Of a DNA stretch of 14,764 bases, positions 1 through 5,587 are shown piece by piece. Every line of letters begins with the position of its first letter. Position 1 is the first letter of the stretch. Below the pieces are notes generated by a model, which saw only the letters and a program-made list of their open reading frames with translations, made no database searches and was not told the origin of the DNA. Source of the DNA: CAYVIB01 sp964451365 (GTDB taxonomy: Bacteria; Pseudomonadota; Gammaproteobacteria; Pseudomonadales; Cellvibrionaceae). The stretch is from positions 1 through 14,764 of the forward strand of contig CAYVIB010000056.1 in assembly GCA_964451365.1 (NCBI GenBank), given 5' to 3'. Position numbers and translations under genes: made by a program.

Positions 1-162
1 GGAACTCGTCTTCCTGCCGGTTTGGCTATAGGACAAGATTCTTTCAACGAATCTTTCGGGGCTGCTCATTACACAGTAGCGCCAGCGCATGACATGCCTA
101 TCGAGACCTTTAGACATCTCCTTAAGTCTTTTGCAGCAGAAATAGAGAGGATGGCGAAATGA
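1..162 (+). CDS. Tse2-like ADP-ribosyltransferase-fold toxin, C-terminal fragment (5' end outside window)
   Basis: The frame is open from base 1 and ends at TGA 160-162, giving the last 53 residues of a protein whose start lies left of the window. By eye these residues line up with the C-terminus of Pseudomonas aeruginosa Tse2 as I recall it: GT.(I/L)P..L near the start, then DSFN (DSYN in Tse2), AAHYT..PA (ATHYT..PA in Tse2), M, and a final helix with L..F...I.R. Tse2 is a cytoplasmically acting type VI secretion toxin with an ADP-ribosyltransferase-like fold. The next gene overlaps by ATGA and resembles the Tse2 immunity protein, which supports the call. No T6SS gene is visible, so it may act as a stand-alone toxin-antitoxin pair. 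The N-terminal half, with part of the catalytic site, cannot be seen. Confidence 0.65.
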   Translation, partial: GTRLPAGLAIGQDSFNESFGAAHYTVAPAHDMPIETFRHLLKSFAAEIERMAK

Positions 163-374
163 TTGAGATATCGAATGCGGCAGCACCTCTTTTGGTTCAA
201 GCATTGAGGGACGCGGTTAGATACAATGCGGAACTATTAAAGAGTGAAACCCTGCGAAACAGGTCTGAGTATGAAGAGCACTTGGTTGAAGTAAGCCAGT
301 TTTACGCAGAAGTCAAAGCGCAGTATAAAAAACTCGAATCGAAAATTGGTATTCCGCTTGATGAAATCCTATAG
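159..374 (+). CDS. Tsi2-like small immunity/antitoxin protein
   Basis: A 71-residue, acidic, apparently all-helical protein whose ATG overlaps the stop codon of the toxin fragment (ATGA, 159-162), so the two are probably translationally coupled. AGAGAGG at 144-150 is a good ribosome binding site 8 nt before the ATG. The central stretch (EYEEHLVEVSQFYAEVKAQY, about residues 38-57) is a long amphipathic helix. It aligns by eye with P. aeruginosa Tsi2 (77 residues, all helical, dimeric), including the pattern EL or EYE..LV, then Y near the end of the helix, and a C-terminal (G)(I/L)P..(D)..(I/L) tail. Tsi2 binds Tse2 directly and blocks it in the cytoplasm. There is no signal peptide, as expected for a cytoplasmic immunity protein. 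Similarity is recalled, not searched. Confidence 0.65.
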   Translation: MIEISNAAAPLLVQALRDAVRYNAELLKSETLRNRSEYEEHLVEVSQFYAEVKAQYKKLESKIGIPLDEIL

Positions 375-469
375 GATCACACCGGGGCTTGCGCTGGAAA
401 CGGCTTCGCCTCCACTACAAAGCTGCGCATGTTGCCGCGTCAGCGCCTTGATCAAAAGGAGCAATAGCA
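375..469 (+). other. Short spacer with an imperfect inverted repeat
   Basis: The 95-bp spacer between the immunity-like gene and the DUF2200 gene contains GATCA...GCGCTG near its left end (376-396) and the matching CAGCGC...TGATC near its right end (441-453). It can fold into an imperfect stem. The integron attC core motifs (RYYYAAC and GTTRRRY) are not present in the required order. AAAGGAG at 455-461 is the ribosome binding site for the next gene. Confidence 0.3.
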
Positions 470-820
470 ATGCCACAACACCGAATATACCGAATGAAAT
501 TTTCGAGCGTTTACCCGATGTATGTCCAGAAGGCCGAACGCAAGAACCGCACGAAAGAAGAGGTTGACCAGATCATCTGTTGGTTGACGGGCTACAGCCA
601 GGCGGAACTTCAACGCCAGATCGAACTTGAAAATGATTTTGAGACTTTCTTCGCCAACGCGCCAATGTTTAACCCAAACGCTTCGCTTATCAAAGGGGTT
701 GTGTGTGGCGTGCGCGTGGAAGAAATTGAAGACCTGCTTATGCGGAAGGTTCGCTATCTGGACAAGCTGGTCGATGAGCTCGCAAAAGGAAAGGCGCTGG
801 ACAAGATTCTGCGGCAGTAA
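470..820 (+). CDS. DUF2200 family protein
   Basis: A 116-residue protein that matches the conserved DUF2200 family over its full length from memory. Signature stretches are HRIYRMKFSSVYPMYVQKAE at the N-terminus, RTKEEVDQIICWLTGY in the middle, and NPNASLIKGVVCGVRVEEIE followed by YLDKLVDELAKGKALDKIL at the C-terminus. The family is a small, cytosolic, uncharacterised group found in scattered bacteria; I know of no established function, and none is assigned here. The ATG at 470 is supported by AAAGGAG at 455-461 with 8 nt spacing. It is a monocistronic-looking unit: the gene before ends 95 bp upstream and the next gene is 400 bp downstream. It lies among small accessory genes and may have arrived by transfer. 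Confidence 0.85.
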   Translation: MPQHRIYRMKFSSVYPMYVQKAERKNRTKEEVDQIICWLTGYSQAELQRQIELENDFETFFANAPMFNPNASLIKGVVCGVRVEEIEDLLMRKVRYLDKLVDELAKGKALDKILRQ

Positions 821-1221
821 TCCCTGTTTGTCACGAACACAGGGGGCGTTGGCGGTCGATTGGAGTGCTGGTCACTCCATTGTCAAAAATGTCCGTTGAA
901 GCTTGGAGGTAGTTGCTGGACGCAACTGGAGAACGCTAACAAACGAAATATTGGAACCCTGTTGCCGCACTTTTCACAGAAATTTTTTTGTTGGGAACTC
1001 TGGAGAGTAAGGTGAAAGAATATACTGTTTCAACCCGGAATAAACTCCTGTGAAATGAATTATTGAATTAATTCAAGCAAAGTTTCACTTGTCACCGGGC
1101 GCGCAACTGTAGCAGCACTATATGCACTGCGCGACACGCCGTGATTCAGAGAAAGCCTGGAGAATTGCACCGTCACCGAGATTGAATGCTTTGGGCATTT
1201 GCTGAAAATGGAGTACACGTT
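821..1221. other. 400-bp gene-free spacer with several hairpins
   Basis: No convincing gene lies here. From the left it holds an imperfect hairpin right after the DUF2200 stop (CCCTGT 822-827 with ACAGGG 839-844), a perfect 7-bp hairpin (TGGAGTG 861-867 with CACTCCA 873-879) and a 6-bp hairpin (AGTTGC 911-916 with GCAACT 922-927). Further on are a -10-like TATACT at 1021-1026 with no good -35, the nested palindrome at 1050-1088, and a GC-rich imperfect stem at about 1099-1133. The first hairpin could serve as a terminator but has no T-tract after it. Confidence 0.4.
1050..1088. repeat. Nested palindrome, possible operator
   Basis: TTGAATTAATTCAA (1063-1076) is a perfect 14-bp palindrome. It is flanked by a second pair of arms, GTGAAA (1050-1055) and TTTCAC (1083-1088). 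The whole can form a two-tier hairpin or a dimeric repressor site. It lies about 135-170 bp upstream of the NTF2-like gene. Function is inferred only from symmetry and position. Confidence 0.4.
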
Positions 1222-1587
1222 ATGAACGTTGAATCGATAATTATTGATAACGAAGAGCGCCTGAGAGTGGCGCAGCTCAATAGTGATGTTGCTGAGTTGT
1301 CAAATCTACTTGATGATAATTTAGTTTTTTCGGCTCTTGACGGGTCGATAGTGGGAAAGCGTGCTGATCTTGAGTTACATAAATCAGCAGAATTCAGAAT
1401 TATCAAAATGGAGGTAGTGGAGCGGCAAATACACGGCTATGAAAATGTTGTTGTCGTTAATGTATTGATGGATGCATCGGCTGAATTCAATAATGTCGTT
1501 CAAAACGACAGAATACGTTATATCAGGGTTTGGTATAAGTTCTTTGATGGCTGGCGGATTATTTCCGGTAGCATGCGGGCCGAGTAG
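1222..1587 (+). CDS. NTF2-like fold protein, SnoaL/DUF4440 type
   Basis: A 121-residue protein with the order typical of DUF4440/SnoaL-like NTF2 folds. An N-terminal helix (..NEERLRVAQLNSDVAELSNL) leads into LLDDNLVFSALDGSIVGKRAD and a strand pair (FRIIKMEV..RQIHGYENVVVVNVLM). It closes with the characteristic RVWYKFFDGWRIISGSMRAE ending. The fold forms a cone-shaped pocket and occurs in small-molecule isomerases and in many uncharacterised or ligand-binding proteins; no substrate can be read from the sequence. I chose ATG 1222 because TGGAG at 1209-1213 is correctly spaced. An upstream in-frame ATG at 1186 would add 12 residues but has no ribosome binding site and spoils the family N-terminus. 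It has no signal peptide. It faces the large xylanase gene convergently and shares a bidirectional terminator with it. Confidence 0.8.
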   Translation: MNVESIIIDNEERLRVAQLNSDVAELSNLLDDNLVFSALDGSIVGKRADLELHKSAEFRIIKMEVVERQIHGYENVVVVNVLMDASAEFNNVVQNDRIRYIRVWYKFFDGWRIISGSMRAE

Positions 1588-1651
1588 GCGGGCGCGCGCA
1601 CACATTCAACTACGTCACTGCAACCTTGAGAGAAATTGTTAGCCGTAATGA

Positions 1652-1678
1652 AAAGGGGCCAGTCAGGCAGGCCCCTTT
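1652..1678. terminator. Bidirectional rho-independent terminator between convergent genes
   Basis: AAAGGGGCC (1652-1660) and GGCCCCTTT (1670-1678) form a 9-bp perfect stem with a 9-nt loop. Read leftward it is followed by TTTTCATT, read rightward by TTTATTC, so it can stop both the NTF2-like gene (+) and the xylanase-esterase gene (-). Confidence 0.85.
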
Positions 1679-1686
1679 ATTCGTCC

Positions 1687-4600
1687 CTAACGACCGAGAT
1701 AGTTCATTAACCATGTCATCGCCGGGCGCGGCGTGCCGTTGCTTTGAATCAGGCCGGTTCCGTTGCGCCAGGTAGCCCCGACCACATAACCCCAAAAGGT
1801 AATGCCTACAACGTTGGGATGGTTGTAGAACACAGGAAAGTGCATTTGCATGTACTGTAGCTGGGTCTGGTCGTTGGTGGCTTCTATATCGTATTCCGAT
1901 ACGTATATGGGCAGGCCCAGGGTGGAGATCTGGTCGAGCTTGTCCTCGATTTGCTGAGCTGTCCATATCTGGGGCGAATACAGGCTGTGCGCCTGGACAC
2001 CCACGGCATCGACGTAACCGGAATTAACCGCCGGGCGGATCATGTCCATGATGGCGTCGGTATCCCAGGTCATGAAGTTATAGTCGTTGTAAATCAGGAT
2101 GGTGTTCGGGCAGTACTGTCTCGCCAGGCGGAAGGATTCGGTGATCCAGTTGCTGCCAAACGCGTTTTGCGCGTAATTCGCCGGCGCGTGTGAAGGCAGG
2201 GCTTCATTCACCACATCCATCATCGCGGTATCGGGATAACGCGCGCAGTAGTCGCGAATCCATTCCTCGATTTCAGCGCGCTGTTCGGACGCGCTCAGGC
2301 CGTCGATCCAGTTCGGGCGCTGGGCACCCCAGACCATGGTATGGGCTTTCACCGGGATACCGTTGGAGCGAGCGAAATTGTATATGGCGTCCAGCGGGCC
2401 CCAATTGTAGTTGTCGCGGGAGCCTTCCACGGAACCCCACTTGCCTTCGTTTTCAGGCGTGATCTGATCCCAATACTGGGTAAAGTCAGACCTTACACTG
2501 CCGGAAGTGGTAATGTTGCCCACGAAGAAGTCGTGGCCTCCGGGTGAAGGTTCTTCCGTCAGTTCCCCATCCGCCGAAAAGACGGCGAAGCCGCTCAGGG
2601 TGCCGTTATCAACCAGTGTTTCCAGCTCTATACTCAAGTTGCCGTCGGCCACCTGGATGTTGTTAACCTCATAGGTGTAAGCGCCGTCGTGACCGGCAAG
2701 TGTGTATAGATCCAGGTTGGACAGCACCGGCTGGCCTTCCACCGTTACGTTGAATGAACGTTGTCCCGCTGAGGTGTGGAAGATCTCGGCAAATTGCAGA
2801 TCCAGCGAATAGGTCCCGTTCGTTACCGGAACCTGATAGGAATACGTGCCGTAACGTTCACTTTGGAAAACCACGGCTTCCGATGTACCGGTAATGGGGT
2901 CGGTGGTTGAACTGGTAGTGCCCCCGGAATAATAGGCGTCCGCCCAGTAGCTGTTGCCGTTGTAAGTGGTGCTTGTACCGCCGGCATTAATGGCCACGAC
3001 CAATTCCTCGGTACCGCCCGAACTGCTGCTGGATGAGCTTGAACTCGAACCTGAAGAGCTGCTTGAGCTGGTGCTTGAGGAACTGCTCGAACTGCTTGAG
3101 GAAGTGCTTGAAGAGCTGCTGGAACTGCTGCTCGATGAGCTGCTTGAAGAACTACTTGAGCTGCTGCTCGAACTGGAGCTGGATGAGGACCCGTTATTAT
3201 CGGTAAATATCAGTCGGGCGAACGAATACAGGCTTCGGTTCCACACATACATGTCATGCCCGCCACCGGGATAAACTTTCCAAAGATGATCCACATTGTT
3301 GGCATCCAGGTGGTTGTGAAGGTTATTGCTTCCGGAGAAAAGACTGTCGGCGTCGCCGCAGGAAACAAAGATCAGGCTGAGGTCACGCATTTGCTGGAAG
3401 TTGGTTGGCGACTGATTCAGGTTGGGCGCGGCGGAAAACCCTGCCACCCAACCAAAAACGTCGGTATTGCCCAGGCCGAAATTCAGGCCTTGTCCTCCCC
3501 CCATGGATAAGCCCGCGATAGCGCGGTTTTCCCTACCGGGCGCGACGGGATAATTCTGCTCGATGAACGGAATCAGGTCGTTAAGCAAGACACCTTCAAA
3601 CGCGGCGAATGATTGGAATGAATCGTTGTTGATACCGCGCAAGGCGTTGCCGTCGGGCATCACGATAATCATCGGCGTCACCAGGTTCTGGTTATGCAGG
3701 TTATCCATGATATTGTTAAAGCCCGCGCCGGCGTGATTTTGCCACTCCCATTCGTCACCGCCGATACCATGCAATAAATACAGCACGGGATACTGCTGGT
3801 TCGGATTGTAGTTCGGAGGTAAATAAACCGTGGTGTCGCGGTTTACGCCAACGTCCGCCGCATAGTAGGTGTGATGGTTTACCTCGCCGCGAGCGCCGCC
3901 GTTAAACTGGTCGAACCCATTCGGCGGCTCCGGAATTTCGGGCAGGGGGTCGGGGTCCACCGTGCCGTCGTAGGGGCCGATATGTATCCAGTCAAGGTCC
4001 ACATAATCGGTATTGCCCACGGTTACCCGGATTTTTTGTATACCCGGTAGCAGATGAACCGATCCGGCATTGACTGTTTGGAATTGTCCCCAGTCGGACA
4101 CGTTCGGGACGGTGAACGAATTTATCAGGGTGTCATCGCATTGAGAAATTTGTAATGTTCTTCCCGTGCCTACCGCTCCGGCGCGAATTGTTACATCGTA
4201 GTCGCCCTCTGCCTGAACGTTCACGGTGTATTCAAGATATTCCCCCGCGATCATCCAGCCGACGGCATAGCCACCTGACACGGATTTGATATCCACGGCG
4301 GTATTGGCCCGATATGCGCCACCTTCATTATTGGTTGTGGAGTCGGAATAGCCTTCGGGATCGAAATCTTCAGCTTCCACGCGTCCGGGAACCAGGCGTG
4401 GGGATTCTTCATAAGCATCCGCTTCCACTCCCGGACATGAAACAACCGGTCCACCCGATGAGTTCGAACTGGAGCTTGAACTTGAACTTGAGCTTGAACT
4501 TGAACTTGAGCTTGAGCTTGAACTTGAACTTGAGCTTGAACTTGAACTTGAACTTGAACTTGAACTTGAACTTGAACTTGAGCTTGAACTTGAACTTGAA

Positions 4601-4992
4601 CTTGAACTTGAACTGCTGGAGCTAATACCTCCGCCCACAACATCTAACCCGGAAATTTCCGCTGTCGATCCCCCCGTCGCGCAGAAACCAAAACTCACGC
4701 TGCTTCCGGGCGCAATTAATGAATTGTAGGAAGCTGGTGTTATGGTGTTACCGTTCCTGACGCCATTCCACAGATTGTTAATGGAACTTGAGTTTAACGC
4801 CAGGTCCACCGACCAGTTTGTGATGTTTGCGGTGCCATTGTTGTGAATGGTGACGGTAGCGCAATAGCCGCTTCCCCAGTTGTTATCGATTACCAGGGTA
4901 GCCTCGCCGGCACCGGAGGTAATCGCGCTTGCCGTACTTGAAAATAAATAAAACGAAAACATGATCAACACATTGCGAAAGCTGTGTTTCAT
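1687..4992 (-). CDS. Secreted bifunctional feruloyl esterase (CE1) / GH10 endo-1,4-beta-xylanase with CBM2, CBM6 and malectin-like modules
   Basis: An 1101-residue extracellular enzyme. Modules in order: signal peptide (1-23, cleavage after ASA); CBM2 (about 24-120; Cys44-Cys104, Trp39, Trp60, Trp75); a 53-serine linker (124-176); CBM6 (about 200-340, starting VEAEDFD); a CE1 feruloyl-esterase-type alpha/beta hydrolase (about 358-597); a second Ser/Thr/Gly linker (602-658); a malectin/CBM57-like module (about 663-806); and GH10 (about 820-1101). CE1 motifs are LLHGIGGDEWEW, nucleophile Ser496 in GLSMGGG, Asp549 in CGDAD and His579 in GGGHDMYVW. GH10 motifs are acid/base Glu930 in DVVNEAL and nucleophile Glu1033 in YVSEYDI. 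All catalytic residues are present. The GH10 domain is short, lacking about 30-40 residues of the usual N-terminal part. GGGAGGT at 4997-5003 is the ribosome binding site. Together the two activities cleave xylan and release ferulate cross-links. A strong terminator lies 53 bp upstream of the start, which bears on its control. Module calls are by eye. Confidence 0.93.
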   Translation of the reverse strand: MKHSFRNVLIMFSFYLFSSTASAITSGAGEATLVIDNNWGSGYCATVTIHNNGTANITNWSVDLALNSSSINNLWNGVRNGNTITPASYNSLIAPGSSVSFGFCATGGSTAEISGLDVVGGGISSSSSSSSSSSSSSSSSSSSSSSSSSSSSSSSSSSSSSSSSSSSSSSSSSSSSNSSGGPVVSCPGVEADAYEESPRLVPGRVEAEDFDPEGYSDSTTNNEGGAYRANTAVDIKSVSGGYAVGWMIAGEYLEYTVNVQAEGDYDVTIRAGAVGTGRTLQISQCDDTLINSFTVPNVSDWGQFQTVNAGSVHLLPGIQKIRVTVGNTDYVDLDWIHIGPYDGTVDPDPLPEIPEPPNGFDQFNGGARGEVNHHTYYAADVGVNRDTTVYLPPNYNPNQQYPVLYLLHGIGGDEWEWQNHAGAGFNNIMDNLHNQNLVTPMIIVMPDGNALRGINNDSFQSFAAFEGVLLNDLIPFIEQNYPVAPGRENRAIAGLSMGGGQGLNFGLGNTDVFGWVAGFSAAPNLNQSPTNFQQMRDLSLIFVSCGDADSLFSGSNNLHNHLDANNVDHLWKVYPGGGHDMYVWNRSLYSFARLIFTDNNGSSSSSSSSSSSSSSSSSSSSSSSSSSSSTSSSSSSSSSSTSSSSSSGSSSSSSSSSSGGTEELVVAINAGGTSTTYNGNSYWADAYYSGGTTSSTTDPITGTSEAVVFQSERYGTYSYQVPVTNGTYSLDLQFAEIFHTSAGQRSFNVTVEGQPVLSNLDLYTLAGHDGAYTYEVNNIQVADGNLSIELETLVDNGTLSGFAVFSADGELTEEPSPGGHDFFVGNITTSGSVRSDFTQYWDQITPENEGKWGSVEGSRDNYNWGPLDAIYNFARSNGIPVKAHTMVWGAQRPNWIDGLSASEQRAEIEEWIRDYCARYPDTAMMDVVNEALPSHAPANYAQNAFGSNWITESFRLARQYCPNTILIYNDYNFMTWDTDAIMDMIRPAVNSGYVDAVGVQAHSLYSPQIWTAQQIEDKLDQISTLGLPIYVSEYDIEATNDQTQLQYMQMHFPVFYNHPNVVGITFWGYVVGATWRNGTGLIQSNGTPRPAMTWLMNYLGR
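3019..3189 (-). repeat. Polyserine linker 2 of the xylanase-esterase
   Basis: It encodes residues 602-658, almost all serine with two threonines and one glycine, joining the CE1 domain to the malectin-like module. Serine codons mix TCN and AGY, so it is less repetitive at DNA level than linker 1 of the same gene. Confidence 0.9.
4477..4614 (-). repeat. Hexanucleotide tandem array (AGYTCA)23 encoding polyserine
   Basis: On the coding strand the core of the 53-serine linker is 23 consecutive hexamers AGTTCA or AGCTCA, strictly alternating the two serine codon families. The flanking serine codons (4465-4476 and 4615-4623) break the pattern. Unit gain or loss keeps the frame and changes the linker by two serines. 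In the other reading frames the array reads as (Val-Gln)n or (Leu-Asn)n, which creates long spurious open frames. Confidence 0.95.
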
Positions 4993-5045
4993 TTGTACCT
5001 CCCAACTGAATAATTGTTTTTTTTTCTTTAATTTTTTATGTCTTG

Positions 5046-5074
5046 AAAAAAAAGCCCCTTAAACATCAAGGGGC
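5046..5074 (-). terminator. Strong rho-independent terminator, leftward, just upstream of the xylanase-esterase gene
   Basis: Read on the - strand: GCCCCTT, a 7-nt loop, AAGGGGC, then eight T (stem arms 5054-5060 and 5068-5074, T-tract 5046-5053). It ends transcripts coming from the right, at least those of the AraC-type gene. It lies between that gene and the xylanase-esterase start, so it would also stop any xylanase transcript that begins upstream of 5075. Confidence 0.85.
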
Positions 5075-5113
5075 ATCAGTCGCGCCTGTTATCGGGCGAA
5101 CATGTTTGCAGTG

Positions 5114-5260
5114 CTATTGGTTAAACACAGAGTTCACCGTGATCCCGCATTCCCCGGTCAGGCCCGGGGGTAAGTGCTTCCTGTTACTCCATCGCCGGCA
5201 GGCGAGCCACCAAGGATGTTCGAAAATCAACCATGGCTGTTCACCGATACCGTATGGCAT
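5114..5260 (-). other. Tryptophan-rich 48-codon open frame in the leader, doubtful gene
   Basis: ATG 5258-5260 to TAG 5114-5116 gives 48 residues including HPWWLACRRW, four tryptophans in all. There is no ribosome binding site before the ATG; the bases there are pyrimidine-rich. It could be a leader peptide, a piece of a dispersed intergenic repeat that happens to be open, or noise. I lean to repeat or noise. Confidence 0.15.
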
Positions 5261-5587
5261 TGGAGGTGTGCAGTCCGCGCATGCAGGCTTTACCTAAATC
5301 CGACCCTTTGCGACACGTTTATAAACGGCGCAAAAAGCCGGCTGTTCAAACACCGGGAAGGGTACCTGTTCGTTTGACGGGGATTGTGCAAACTATCCGG
5401 TACACCTTCGGCGGCAGTTGAACTGGCGGGAGGTTAGGAGAAAATAAAAAAGTGGTATATCACGGATGCTAAAAATTGGTGGAAACTGCCAAAAGTACAA
5501 CTTTTTGTGTAAATAGTCTTATTGCATATAAGGTGTTCCTGACGCTGGATAAGACAGCTTTTTTCGCCTGGGTTGGCGTATGTTGTT

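Larger units (their letters stand above)
4993..5587. other. 595-bp spacer between the AraC-type regulator and the xylanase-esterase gene
   Basis: No convincing gene. It holds the leftward terminator (5046-5074) and several GC-rich self-complementary segments, including CCCCGG/CCGGGG around 5152-5169, TCGCC/GGCGA at 5191-5204 and GTTTATAAAC at 5319-5328. A 48-codon tryptophan-rich frame lies on the - strand. The 53 bp between the terminator and the xylanase start are A-rich and show no clear promoter. I also found no convincing sigma-70 promoter for the - strand in 5431-5587, only weak matches such as TTGGCA followed at 15 nt by TAGCAT. Confidence 0.5.

Noticed and set aside
375..950. Integron attC sites around the DUF2200 gene
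   Set aside because: CGCTAAC at 934-940 and GTTGGCG at 849-855 look like core sites but are in the wrong relative order (GTT before AAC). No RYYYAAC...GTTRRRY pair with complementary arms was found.
2966..3274. Glu/Leu-rich + strand frame over the second serine linker
   Set aside because: It is the antisense of polyserine codons; same artefact at 10140-10481 and 12863-13096 on the opposite strand of the other linkers.
4251..4643. Long Val-Gln or Leu-Asn repeat proteins on both strands over the first serine linker
   Set aside because: They are out-of-frame readings of the AGYTCA hexamer array inside the xylanase-esterase gene and have no ribosome binding sites.
5089..5100. 12-mer TTCGCCCGATAA shared with 11940-11951, upstream of two CAZyme genes
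   Set aside because: One shared 12-mer between about 2 kb of intergenic DNA on two strands is not far from chance, and the distances to the start codons differ.
5043..5421. Three overlapping + strand frames of 62-84 codons
   Set aside because: They start in or just after a terminator, lack ribosome binding sites and show no family features.
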